Shown here: one piece after another, positions 10,869-21,523 of the stretch
Layout: the number at the start of each line of letters is the position of its first letter
Numbering within the stretch: position 1 is the first letter of the stretch
Notes under the pieces: model-generated
What the model was told of the DNA's origin: nothing
Database searches by the model: none
The model's input: only the letters and a program-made list of their open reading frames with translations
Assembly: GCA_023105745.1 (NCBI GenBank)
Contig: JALGQZ010000009.1
Span: forward strand, 15,548,564 to 15,612,563
Direction: 5' to 3'
From: Austropuccinia psidii
Lineage: Eukaryota > Basidiomycota > Pucciniomycetes > Pucciniales > Sphaerophragmiaceae
DNA length: 64,000 nucleotides
Made by a program: the position numbers and the translations under genes

Positions 10869-11394
10869 CTCACAGAGTGGCCAAGGTGATGTTTTACAAG
10901 AAGTAGAACCCTCAGGGATGCATACCAGGAGATGGAACTTACTTTCATAACTTCCACTCCCCACCAAGCACCATAAAACTGAAAAGAATTGCCATAAATG
11001 ACTTCTGAAATGAATTGCCATAAATGACTTCTGAGATGAATTGCCATAAATGACTTCTGAAATGAATTGCCATAAATGACTTCTGAGATGAATTGCCATA
11101 AATGACTTGAAGTAATGAATGTCTTGAATTATGATGATTGGCATAAAATGAAAAGATAATAAAGAAAGAAAATGAAACATAAAGAAAGAAACATTGGGCC
11201 ATAGCTTGACAAGGTCCAAATCGGAGGGTATTGATGTTGTATGCTTCCTGAACCTGTCCAAAGAATTGACAAGTGCTCACAAAGTGGCCAAGGTGATGCT
11301 TACAACAACATATGGGTAGAATACCCCCTTAAAGGTGCATGCCAGGAGAGGAACTTACTTTCATAACTTCTTCTCCCCACCAAGCACCATAAAA
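10869..11394. repeat. Direct duplication flanking a 26-bp tandem array
   Basis: Segments 10869-10979 and 11276-11394 are diverged copies of each other; both contain AGTGGCCAAGGTGATG and end CCCCACCAAGCACCATAAAA. Between them, 10983-11107 holds about five units of 26 bp with GAATTGCCATAAATGACTTC. The second duplicate abuts the pol stop codon. Minus-strand ORFs across this block are repetitive translations and are not called. Confidence 0.8.
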
Positions 11395-14300
11395 TCAAAC
11401 TCTTGAGGTGTTTGGACCAGGCTTGTCTGGATACAGTGAATGGAAATCCTTGACAAGGTCTGGTGAGTTGGTAAGGTTGGAAGCTGGTTCCCAAGTGGTT
11501 CTTTCTGGGTCTTCACTGAATCCTTTCCACTCTACAAGATACCATAATTTACCTCTTTTGAGTTTTGAGTCCAGAACCTGAGCCACTTCCCATTCTTCTT
11601 GCTCTTCCACTAAAACTGGTGGTGGCGGCAATTGATGACGATTTGGGATAGTTGAATGCTTGACTGGTTCTAATAAGGACACATGGAATACAGGGTGAAC
11701 TGTCTTCCATTGCTGAGGCAACTTGAGGTGATATGCATGACTTCCAATCTTCTTCAGAACTTCAAAAGGTCCCAACCATCTTTCTGATAACTTCTTGGTT
11801 GGTCTTGTGGTCTTGATGTTCTTGGAAGCTAGCCATACTTTGTCCCCAGGTTGGAAATCAGGTGGAATTGCCCTATTTCTATCTGCATACTTCTTGAATC
11901 TCCTTATTGCTGACTCTAATTCTTCTTTGACAACTCGCTGTACTGATTGGAGTTTTGTTGATAACTTTCCAGCAGGTGAGTCTTGAGAAATATGGATTGA
12001 GTCAAAGCTGGGATTTCTTCCATAAATGGTGAAAAAAGGTGATTGCTTGGTTGATGAATGTTCTGCATTATTATAGGCAAATTCAGCCAGAGGGAGCCAG
12101 GTGTACCAGTCATCTTGATGATAGCTGACATACATCCGAAGGTACTGTTCTAGTATCTGATTTACCCTCTCTGTCTGTCCATCTGTTTCAGGGTGAAAAG
12201 CAGTTGAAAGATCTCTTGATATCTTGAGCTGCTGACACAATTGAGTCCAGAATGATGAAACAAATAAGGATCCTCTATCACTGACAATACTGACTGGGAG
12301 TCCATGCTTGGAAAATACATGGCTAATGAATATTTGAGCTAAATCCAGAGCAGTGATTGTGCCATAAGTTGGAATGAAGATTGCCATTTTTGAGAATCTG
12401 TCCACAACTACTAAAATTGAATCAAAGTTGTTGGACAGTGGCAATTGAGTGATAAAGTCCATTGATAATGAATTCCAAGGACCAGATGGAATTGAAAGAG
12501 GTTTGAGTAATCCAAACTTCTTGTGATGGATGTTCTTGTTTCTTGAACATTGCTGACATGAGGACACATAGTCCTTGATAAATTGATTCATGCCAGCCCA
12601 ATAAAAATCCCTCTTGATGAGCTTGAGGGTCTTCTCCTGGCCAGGATGGCCAGCCAATGGTGAGTCATGACGCTTTTGAAGAATATTGAGTTGAAGTTCT
12701 TCATTGCTTGGGATTACCACTCTATCTTTGAATAATAATAACTTGGCTTGAGGTTCAAGAGAATAATCTGGAACTGATTCACCTCTTGCTAGTTGCTTGA
12801 GTATTTCTTTATAGTCTTTGTCTTGCCATACTTCTTCTTGAATCTTGTCAACTAAATCTGAGAAAATTTCCACTTTGATTGAGAAGAATCTTGACTCTTG
12901 AATTCCATCTTGCTTAAGAACTTGATGAAGATTTTGAGGATTCTTGATGATGAAGTCCACCCCCCTCTCTGGGTACACGTCGTCCCGACGTGACAAGGCA
13001 TCTGGTAAAGTGGCCAGCCTGCCTGGGCGGTAAGTGATAGTGAAATGAAACTCAGAGAGGAACTCAGCCCAACGGGCCTGACGACGAGTAAGAACTTTGG
13101 AAGACATGAAATACTGCAAGGAAGAGTGGTCTGTCAAGACCTCAAAAGAATTGGAAAGAGAAAGAAGAAATGCTCTCCAGCGCTTGAGAGCCCAAACTAT
13201 GCCAAGGAGTTCCTTGTCATGAATTTCATAGTTGAGTTCAGCTGGTAAGAGCTTGCGACTATCAAATGCAATGGGATGCTTTCCAGAGTCATTCACCTGA
13301 CTCAGTACGGCGCCCAATGCATAATCAGAAGCATCAGTCTCTACTATAGTAGGTAGAGAAGGATTAAAGTGAGATAAGATAGGAGCAGAGGTGAAAGCTT
13401 CTTTGAGTGCTTGAAACTGACTAAGAGCTTCCTCATTGAAGATGAAGGGAGAATCTTTTTTAAGGAGGGAAGTGAGAGAAGTGATTTTTTTGGAATAATT
13501 TTTAATGAAGCAACGATAAAAATTGGCAAAGCCAAGAAAAGATTGAAGAGCCTTGATGTTTTTGGGCTGAGGCCAATTGAGTATTTGCTGAACTTTTGAA
13601 GAGTCCATCTTGAGGCCATCACTTGAAACAACATAGCCCAAGTATTCCACACTTGAGGCATGGAATACACACTTGGAGGCTTTGGCAAACAAATTATTGT
13701 CCCTCAGTCTTTGGAGGACAGAGGCCACATGTTTGACATGTTCCTCCTCAGAACTGGAAAAGACCATAATATCATCTAAATAAACCACAACAAACACATC
13801 CAAGAAATCTGCAAATATATCGTTTACCAGATTCTGGAAAGAAGCAGGAGCATTGGTCAAACCAAATGGCATGACCAAATACTCATAACTACCATATTTG
13901 GTTCTAAAGGCAGTTAAGTGCTCATCCCCCTCTTTGATTCTCAGAAGGTTATATGCACCACGCAAATCTATCTTGGAGAAGATAGTGGAACCGTTGAATA
14001 CGGTAAGAAGCTGGTTCATAGGAGGAACAGGGTATCTGTTCTTCCTAGTGACAGCATTGAGTTTGCGGTAGTCAACACACAAACGAAGACCTCCATCCTT
14101 TTTCTTGACAAAAAGGACAGGTGCTCCTGTTGAAGAGGAGCTTGGTCTGATGAAACCTTTCTCTACATTCTCTGAAATGTAGGCCCGCAGTGTTTCTGAC
14201 TCTTGATTTGATAATGAGTAGATAACACCAATTGGAGGTAGAAGACCCTCCAATTCGATATGGTGATCACAGGCGCGGTGTGGAGGAAGTTTCTCTGCTT

Positions 14301-15119
14301 TCACCTTGGAGAATACATCCAAATATTGGTGATAAGCGGGAGGAACAACCTTCAACACAGTTTCAATTTCTTCTGGCTCTTCCTCCTCATCCCACTGCTC
14401 CTCCAGGGATGCATGAAAAGATAAGGGAGGAAGGTCCATATCCCCTTGGAAGAGATGAAGTGAAGATATGGCAACATCTTCTCCAACATCCTTTATCTCT
14501 TTGAAGACTTCATCTCTTGATGGAAGTAATGACTGAGAGGGAATTATGGAAGGGATATGGACAGAAGAAGGGATGGAAGGTGTCTTAAGTTCACCAGCCA
14601 GAGCAACACTGTTGACAGCAGTGGCTAAGTCATTACTAGTAGAAGGAATAATACCACTAGAATCCTTATGATTAGAATCATAGGTGATCAATCCATTTTT
14701 CCAATCAATAATGGGATTGAAATGGTAAAGGAAATCATAGCCCAATATCAGGTCTTCTCCTTTGGGTGAATCTATGATAAAGAAATCCCATTCAAAGCTT
14801 GGGAAGGAAGGCAAGTCAACTACCCACTTGGTATAATGGGTGATGAACAAGGCAGGGGATTCATTAGAATCCAAAATGAAAAGAGGAATCTTTTCAGGGA
14901 GCTCTGACAGAGTCAATGAGTACTTGAGAACAAAATTCTTTGCAATAAAAGAGTTTGTAGCACCAGAATCAATGAGAATACTATAAAAAATATCAGAGAC
15001 AGAAGAGAAAATAAGAAACTTTAAAGATTTCTTGACACTAGTATTCAGAGTGCACAATTGTGCTCTTGAAGGAAATAAGTGAGAACCATTGAACACATCA
15101 TGATTCCCACTCAGGCTTT
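11395..15119 (-). CDS. pol: Element C Pol: protease, reverse transcriptase, RNase H, integrase, chromodomain
   Basis: An uninterrupted frame of about 1240 codons, entered by -1 frameshift from gag; a GTG at 15096 is the first start-like codon, which I do not consider the true start. In that numbering: retropepsin LIDSGATNS (D43); RT with DLRGAYNLLRI, MPFGLTNAP and YLDD at 439-442; RNase H starting VETDASDYALGA; integrase HHCC finger from H810, then catalytic D880, D940 and E976, which is exactly DD35E; C-terminal chromodomain (WEVAQVLDSK, YLVEWKGF, TTWEPASNL) before the stop. Enzymes for cytoplasmic reverse transcription and nuclear integration. The chromodomain in related elements directs integration to histone-marked heterochromatin. 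No lesion seen. Confidence 0.95.
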
Positions 15120-15123
15120 TCCC
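15078..15123 (-). promoter_or_regulatory. -1 programmed frameshift signal between gag and pol
   Basis: On the minus strand the heptamer G GGA AAA (15123-15117) is in the X XXY YYZ register of gag, three nucleotides before the gag TGA (15113-15111). After a 5-nt spacer, an 8-bp stem with one G-U pair forms between 15111-15104 and 15085-15078 around an 18-nt loop. The -1 frame is open from here through all of pol. Heptamer, spacer and stem are the standard elements of -1 frameshifting. The stem is short, so efficiency is uncertain. Confidence 0.7.
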
Positions 15124-16472
15124 TGCTTGCTAGGGAAGCCTCTTGATGATGACCCAGGCTTGTTCTGAGGTCTCTTGAAGCATTTTTCAATTGGGTGCTT
15201 TCCACCACAATAAGTACACAACCCCTCTTTAATCCTCCTCTCCTTTTCAGAACCAATTAGTTTATTGTCCTTATTGAGGAGAGCAGCATGGGGCTTGTCC
15301 TTTGAAGATTGGAATTGCTTGCCCTTCTTGTTCTTCTTCTGGTGAGGCCTCTTTGAAGATGAGTTTTGAGGAGGCCTAGATTGATTGGATCCAATGACTG
15401 GAGGCTTCTTTTCTTGATTGCCACCCTTTTCCTTCTGCCTCTCATGATATCTTGTGTCTAATTCTAGAGTGACATCCATAAGTTCTTGAAGAGTATCAAA
15501 AGTTCCAGGGTGAGAAGCCAACTGATCCAATAATCTTGATGCCAATCCTCTTCTGTAAACATGGATATAAGCTCTTTCCCCCCAATCTCCAATTCTTGAC
15601 ATTAAGCTTCTGAAATCTGCTATGTACAAGGAAACATGACCACTTTCCTTCATCCTCAAATTGTCCAACTCTTGTTCAGCTTTCCTGACTTCATTGGGGT
15701 CACCAAACAGAGTGAATAACTGAGATTCAAACAATGGCCAATTATTGAGGAGGTAGGAAGGGTCTTCATTGGAAATATTTGAGAGGTAAGGTTCAATCCA
15801 TTTGCCAGCTCTACCAGTAAGAAAAGAAGTTGAGTACAAAACCTTCTTCCTGTCAGAGAAGAAGTTTGCTGGATCATTATGGAAAATTAGTTGACAGGAT
15901 TGGATAAATCCTCTCAACTTATGAGCTTGAGTACCATCAAAAGAATCAGGTGCCTTCATGGATGGAGTCTTGAAAGCAGGGGCTTTGGAATTGTCCCTGG
16001 GGGCAACTGCTTGAGTGAGTTGTCCCATGAATTGAGTCATCTGCTCCATCATCTTGAGGAGACTTGGGTCAGTTTGAGAGACAAGAGGTTGACTAGAAAG
16101 GGCTAGATTAGAACCCTGAGGCACCTCTGGAGCATTTGCCAAGGCATCTGCCACTTCAGTTTCCCCAGAATCATCCTCTTCCACAGACTCTTCCCCCTCT
16201 TCATCTTCAACTTCCCCTAATCTTGCTCTTGCACCTTCAGACATGCCAGGGTAGCCACCCAAAAGTCCAGAAAAGGATCTTGATCTTCTAGATTTCATTC
16301 CACCTCTTCTTGAGGGTGCTGCTCCTTCCATTGGTGGTCCTCTGTCCAAATTTGCACTCAGTTGATGAACTGATGGTGTGCGGTCAAGAGGAGCCCTTGC
16401 TGTAGGAGTGAGAACAGCTGGAATTTTCTGGGATCTAGTATTCTTGGCTGGGGGGCTATGCTGAACTGGCAT
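15111..16472 (-). CDS. gag: Element C Gag: capsid and nucleocapsid
   Basis: 453 codons from ATG at 16472. The N-terminus is basic and proline-rich, followed by an acidic patch (GEVEDEEGEESVEEDD). The central part (about 160-350) has the retrotransposon capsid pattern, with FDGTQAHKLRGFIQSC, FTLFGDPNEV and LYIADFRSL. Near the C-terminus a zinc knuckle CTYCGGKHPIEKC has the CX2CX3HX4C spacing common in fungal Gypsy elements, in a lysine-rich tail. It forms the particle that packages element RNA. Pol is in the -1 frame and follows with a short overlap. Confidence 0.9.
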   Translation of the reverse strand: MPVQHSPPAKNTRSQKIPAVLTPTARAPLDRTPSVHQLSANLDRGPPMEGAAPSRRGGMKSRRSRSFSGLLGGYPGMSEGARARLGEVEDEEGEESVEEDDSGETEVADALANAPEVPQGSNLALSSQPLVSQTDPSLLKMMEQMTQFMGQLTQAVAPRDNSKAPAFKTPSMKAPDSFDGTQAHKLRGFIQSCQLIFHNDPANFFSDRKKVLYSTSFLTGRAGKWIEPYLSNISNEDPSYLLNNWPLFESQLFTLFGDPNEVRKAEQELDNLRMKESGHVSLYIADFRSLMSRIGDWGERAYIHVYRRGLASRLLDQLASHPGTFDTLQELMDVTLELDTRYHERQKEKGGNQEKKPPVIGSNQSRPPQNSSSKRPHQKKNKKGKQFQSSKDKPHAALLNKDNKLIGSEKERRIKEGLCTYCGGKHPIEKCFKRPQNKPGSSSRGFPSKQGKA

Positions 16473-17143
16473 TATGAAAAGAATTAAAGTAACTTGATGG
16501 TATTAAGAAGAATAATCAGATTTGGCCAAATCAATCACGATAAAATCTTGATGAATCTTGAGGAATCAATTCAAATCTTGAGGAATCAAATTCAATCAAC
16601 AATCAAATCAATTCAATCAATCAACAATCAATTCAAATCAAATATCAATCAATAAGTGTCTTCAATATGAAATCAAGTCTTGAGGAATCAATCATTCAGT
16701 TCAAAATCTTCAGAAATCAATTCAATATCTTGATGAGTTAAATCAAATCAATAATCAAAATCAATTCTTGAGGATCAATCAATATCTTGAGAGTTCAAAA
16801 GTCAGTCAATAATCCAAATGAAATCCTGAATCAATAACCAATCAACCAATGAATCCCAATGAATAAACCAATCAAATGACCAATCAATTACTCCTGAATA
16901 AGACCTGAATAAAAACACAGAGAAAATTTGATTTGATAAAAATAAAATGAAGTGATGAAATGGTCAGCAATGATTAAGAAAGGAAAAGAATCAATTTTCA
17001 TGAGAATGAAAAGAATGAGATGAAAATTGATAAGAGAATGGAAATTCATAAAAAATCATAAAAATCATAAAATCATGAAAAGGTCATAATTGATGAATGA
17101 GAGGAAATGAATATAAATGAATGAAAAGAAAGAATCAAATATG
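16473..17143 (-). other. Element C leader, AATCAA-rich low complexity
   Basis: The untranslated leader between PBS and gag is made of variations on TCTTGAGGAATCAATCAA and AAATGAATGA. No ORF. Likely holds packaging signals, though none can be pointed to. Confidence 0.6.
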
Positions 17144-17157
17144 AGTTAATTAATTTA
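17144..17157 (-). other. Element C primer-binding site, self-priming type
   Basis: One base inside the 5' LTR, the minus strand reads TAAATTAATTAACT. The same 14 bases occur on the plus strand inside the LTR at 17528-17541, so element RNA starting there would begin with the complement of the PBS. No tRNA-type TGG follows the LTR. Tf1-like chromoviruses are known to prime from the folded 5' end of their own RNA. The AT-rich, partly palindromic sequence weakens the statistics. Confidence 0.6.
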
Positions 17158-17158
17158 A

Positions 17159-17925
17159 TGTCACAGGGGCTCTTCGAAGTGAAAAGGGCCTGGCACTCAG
17201 TAAACTGGGACTCACTTATGGAGGGCTCAAGGATAGGATAAGATGAGACACACTTAAGAGTGTTAAAGATGAATTACTAAAAGGATGAATATAAGAAAAG
17301 CAGCAACAAAAGAAATAAGAAGAAGAAAATAGAAGAGCCAACCACAAACAAGTCCAAGTCCACTGTTTCAACCTGTCAGAATGGAAAGAGAAGGGTTAAT
17401 AAGGATATGGCCACCCAACTCATACTGTACAGGCGAAGAAAGAAAAGAGGCAAAGACTAACTTAAGATTAAATAAATATAATACCCAAAATATAAGGATA
17501 AGAATATTCAGTTAATAATAAATCAACTAAATTAATTAACTGGGGAAAAGTCCCCAGGGGGGAGAAAGAGGGGCTGGTATATGTGAGAATCACCAGCCCT
17601 CATCCAGAGAAGAATTTTCATGAGAATAATTGATTGTTGAATTGAGTCTGGCCAATACAGGTCCTGTACAGCTGTACAGGACCTGTACAAGAGGTGTGGT
17701 GTATTTGAGTGATCATACAGTTTCATACTGGTGTATTGAAACTGTATTGGGTGAATCCATCCTGTACAAGTATTGACAGGCTGTATTGATGTACCAAACT
17801 GTATGCATGTTTCAGAATGAAGATTGCTGAAACTGACTGCTGATGCAGATACTGGATTTGCTGATTTGAGGTGTTTGAGTGGGTGTATGAATGAATACCC
17901 TTACCCCTGATGGATGGTTGTTACA
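17159..17925 (-). repeat. Element C 5' LTR
   Basis: 767 bp, the promoter-bearing LTR for gag-pol. Flanked on the right by CATAC. Contains the 32-bp palindrome at 17656-17687 and the predicted start region at 17541-17583. Confidence 0.95.
17541..17583 (-). promoter_or_regulatory. Predicted promoter of element C (TATA and RNA start)
   Basis: On the minus strand CATATA at 17583-17578 lies about 37-42 bp before 17541, the position where RNA must start if the 14-base self-primer is to be its 5' end. Inference from spacing only. Confidence 0.4.
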
Positions 17926-17989
17926 CATACTCAGGACCATTTCTTGAGTCTTGAATTTTTTTTGATAACTTCTTGAAAAGTGTAATTGA

Positions 17990-18430
17990 TACAGTTTAAG
18001 TTTATGTCTAGGACCACTTCTTTATTATTGATTTTGCTTGATTAAATTAAATAAAATAGGTTTTGGGACAGTTTAAGGTCTTATCAAGGACCAGATTATG
18101 AGTATGTTTGATTATTTTTAAGAAATAGATTTTTTTTAGACAGTTTAAGGTCTTATCAAGGACCATTTCTTGAGGAAATGTACTTGATTATTTATAGAAA
18201 ATAGATTATTTAGACAGTTTAAGGTCTTATCAAGGACCACTTCTTGAGATTTTTGTTTTGATAAAATTCTTGATAAAAAATGATAATAATGATGATTTGT
18301 ACAGTTTAAGGTCATGTCAAGGACCACATATTGATTATTGATTTTTTTTTTTTTTGAATTGCTTGATGAAAGATAAAAAATGATTTAGACAGTTTAAGGT
18401 CTTATCAAGGACCATTTCTTGAGGTACTTT
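17990..18430. repeat. Element B minisatellite (insertion target of C)
   Basis: About six copies of CAGTTTAAGGTCTTATCAAG followed by GACCATTTCTTGAG, spaced 70-90 bp by AT-rich filler. One copy was split by C; its left half is at 7515-7531. The core resembles the A minisatellite at 30300-30640. Confidence 0.85.
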
Positions 18431-18881
18431 TGTTGTTGTTGATGTTTTTATTATTTTTTTTTATGTTGTATTATTATATTCTGGAAGTGTTGAGAGCTAG
18501 AAGGGTTTCAACCCCTCTCCATTTAATAAAAAAAAATATTTTTTATTTATTAAATGGTGCAGAGAAGATTTTATCCCTTTTTTTTTATTTTTTTATTTTT
18601 TTTTATTTTTATTTAATTAATTAATTTAATATAATCCTGTAATTGATTTATTTATTATTGATTTTTTTTTTTGCTTTATCTTGAATTTTTTTTTTAATTT
18701 TTTATTTATTTTTACTTTTTTTTTATTTTAATTATTATTATTATTTTATTATTATTATTATTAAATTTTTTTTTTTTTTTTTTTAAGTGAATTATAATTT
18801 ATTTATTTATTTTTTAATTTATTTGATCTTCTTTTTAATATTAATCAATTGAATTTTTTTTATTTAAAGGTTTTTAATTAA

Positions 18882-18915
<34 letters not shown>

Positions 18916-19290
18916 TAGTTTAATTTAATTTTTTTATTTTAGATTATTTTTTTTATATTTAGTTTTAATTCAGTTTAATTTAATTTTATATATATATATA
19001 TATATTTTTAATTGAATTATTTAATTTTTATTTTATTATTTTTTTTATCTATTTATTTTTTTTTTAATTTATTTTTTTATTATTTTTTTTTTAATTTTAA
19101 TTTAATTGATTTTTTTTTAATTTTAATTTAATTTAATTTAATTTATATTTTTTATATTATTATTTTTTTTTTAAATTGAATTAATTAATTATATTTTTTT
19201 TTTTTAATTTATTATAGTTTATTATTTTTTTTAATTTGATTTTATTTTAATATGTTTTTTTTTTAAGTTTTGAATTAAAAAAATCAATAC
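18431..19290. repeat. T-rich low-complexity tract
   Basis: Almost only T and A, with T-runs up to about 30 and short TTTA, TAAT and TA repeats. Nothing coding. It separates the minisatellite from the antisense gene of B. Confidence 0.85.
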
Positions 19291-19330
19291 CAAAATAGCC
19301 GCGAGGCATTTTGGTTAATGAATATGCATT

Positions 19331-19535
19331 CAGCTGTGCAGCCGCACAGCTGACCTGTATTGTTGCTCCCCAAAGCCACCCGCGCTTCGTATTTCTTCGT
19401 CGTCGTCGTCTCTTCTTTTATTTTATTTATTTATTTATTTTTTATTTTTTTATTTTTCATTTTTTTTTATTTTATTATTATTTTTTTTTAATTTATTTTT
19501 TATATATATTTTTTAATTAATTAATTAATTATCAA

Positions 19536-19566
<31 letters not shown>

Positions 19567-19875
19567 TTTTTTTTTATATTATTTTGTATTGAGCCACTCT
19601 TCACAAATGAAGAGTGGCGTTCCGTTTTATTCCCTCGCCAATCGGATCTGTTGCTAGGTACGTTTTCTTTCTTTTTATTTATTTATTTATTTTTTTTCGA
19701 TCAGCTGACGATCTTTTCTTCTTTTTCTTCGTTTTTTTTTTCTAGGTTTATGGTTTTGCCACTCTTCGGGAATGAAGAGTGGCACATTCGTTTCCCTTTA
19801 ATTTGTTGCCAGGTAAGTCACACCTTCTTTTCGATTCTTCTCTTCTTTTTTTTTTTAGATGATCAGCTGACGATC
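19331..19875. promoter_or_regulatory. Hairpin and CAGCTG cluster upstream of the B antisense gene
   Basis: Three stems are visible: 19331-19352 (CAGCTGTGC, 4-base loop), and two copies of GCCACTCTTC with a 6-base loop and GAAGAGTGGC at 19593-19618 and 19758-19783. GATCAGCTGACGATC occurs at 19699-19713 and 19861-19875. The hairpin and GATC sites repeat at about 162-165 bp, so the block is a tandem duplication with T-runs between. CAGCTG is an E-box type core. Some T-runs could be introns of a 5' UTR (CTAG|GT junctions). Function is inferred from position only. Confidence 0.5.
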
Positions 19876-20017
19876 ATTATTTTGATTTTTTTTTTTATTA
19901 TTATTTATTTATTTTTTTTTTATATAATAATGGCTTCGTCGTTTGGGATCCCCCCTTTTTTTCTTCATCGCCTCTCCTCTTTTCGCTCTCTTTTTTTTTT
20001 TTATTACTATCGTAACC

Positions 20018-20543
20018 ATGCCGTTCTGTCTCGAAATTGTCCGCTGTAGCCATGGTCGTCATCGGGTTATTCTAGGCCTCGACGAAATTAACTACTCTTT
20101 TATTTTACCGTCGAACGGAATGCCGACCTTCAACCTTCAGGCCATTTCAGAACATCCCGATCCTACACCTATCGATCCGATTGCTAGTCATACTCCCAAA
20201 GCCTACGATTCGCCACCCGCTCTGAATTCAGTTCAAATCGACCGCGATCCTCGCCGACGACTTTGCTCCGTTAGTGCCCCATCTACTACGACGTCCATAC
20301 ATTCTTCGCCTCCTACGTTGCAAGAACCATCCACATCTCCTACCGCTGGCTGTTGCAAACACCATCTGCAGCAGGAATTCGCGTACTACTTTCGGCTCTT
20401 CGATCAGGAGATGAACGATCTCCACGCTCACATGGAGCGATTTTTTCTTCACCGCGACCCCAGAAATTACTCCTTTCAGTACGAGCAACAAATCGTTCGA
20501 AACTCCGTTCAGTCCTGTCTTCATTGGTACCGTCACATGATTC

Positions 20544-20574
<31 letters not shown>

Positions 20575-20670
20575 TAAGGTAGCTGATATTGGGTGATATT
20601 CTTCCCCTTATCTAGTGCCGCGGTTCGACTCGCCGAGTCGCGTGAAGACGTACTGCCTTATTATTTTTAA
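20018..20670 (+). CDS. Antisense accessory gene of element B, two coding exons, unknown function
   Basis: Exons 20018-20544 and 20616-20670; the intron begins GTACGT, contains a T-run and ends TTATCTAG. The joined frame gives 193 residues ending at TAA 20668-20670. The ATG at 20018 is the first in this frame; upstream exons are possible. The N-terminus (MPFCLEIVRCSHGRHR) is followed by a P/S/T-rich middle and a charged, histidine- and tyrosine-rich helical C-terminus (DQEMNDLHAHMERFFLHRD). Codon composition is balanced and far less AT-rich than the surroundings, which argues for real coding. It opposes the gag-protease gene of B, in the position held by the Zn2Cys6-like antisense gene in C. 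I do not recognise a domain; there is no complete Zn2Cys6 cluster. Confidence 0.6.
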
Positions 20671-21520
20671 CCAATCGTAAGTTTTTTTTTTTTTTTTTTG
20701 GTTATAATAATTATTATTTATTTAATTTTTTTTTTCAGTTTTTTAGATCAATCGATGGTGGCCAGTGAATTTCTCTGAGCTGGTTTATTGTTTATGGTTT
20801 GGCGATCCATTTTTTTTTTATTTATAATAAAAACAAATAAATAAAAAAAACAGTTTTTTTTTTTAATTATAATAATGGAAATGGAGAAAAAAAAAATATG
20901 TTTTTATTGTTTTTTTTTATGATTATTTTTTATATTTATTGTTTGTTTTATATATATATATATATATATTTTATTTTATTTTTTTTTTTGTGGTTTTTGG
21001 ATATCGGATAGAAAAAAAATTAAAAGAAATAAAAAAAATAAAAAATTGTTAATATATAAAAAAAACTTGATGTGCCCCCCCTAAAACAATATGTGAGAGA
21101 GACTTAAGTATTTAGCTTACAAACGTAAAATAAACCAAATAAAAAAAATAAAATAAAATAAATACATATAAATATAAATAATAAAATAATTAACAAAAAT
21201 TTTAAATAAAAGAAAATTAAAGTGAAATAAAATATAAGCTACAAAAATAAAATAAATTATAAATTATAAAAAAACAAATTGATTAATCTAGAAATTAATT
21301 AAAAAAACAATAAGTCATAAATAAATAAATTAAAATAAAATACAATATAAATAGATTCATTTATAATTTAAATTAAAATAATAAATTATGACATAAAATA
21401 AAGTATAAATTGAAATTAAAAGAAAATGAATAAAATAAAATAAAAATAAGATTAAAATTTAAAATAAGAGAATCATAAAGAAGTAAAAAAAAGACAAAAA
21501 TTGAGTTAAGTAACAAGTCA
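20671..21520. repeat. AT-rich low-complexity tract
   Basis: Poly-T runs and a TA repeat at about 20950-20970, changing near 21010 to A-rich AATAAA-type sequence. No gene. It is the 3' flank of both the antisense gene and the gag-protease gene. Confidence 0.8.
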
Positions 21521-21523
21521 GAA

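Larger units (their letters stand above)
7532..17925 (-). mobile_element. Chromovirus C: intact Ty3/Gypsy LTR retrotransposon with an antisense accessory gene
   Basis: 10,394 bp between perfect 5-bp duplications. Order on the minus strand: 5' LTR (17159-17925), self-complementary PBS, repetitive leader, gag, pol with chromodomain, a 3' region of about 3.1 kb, PPT and 3' LTR (7532-8298). The 3' region carries a two-exon gene on the opposite strand. All coding parts are open and the LTRs are 767 bp each with one difference noticed, so this looks like a recent insertion that may still be active. The chromodomain and self-priming place it near the Tf1/sushi-type chromoviruses (inference from motifs). 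Confidence 0.95.

Noticed and set aside
10435..11280. Minus-strand ORFs between pol and the antisense gene of C
   Set aside because: They run through the 26-bp array and the non-coding duplicates and lack any domain; residues are mostly F, S and L.
19311..20049. Phenylalanine-rich plus-strand ORFs in the T-tracts of B
   Set aside because: Poly-T translation. Only the part after 20018 has coding character.
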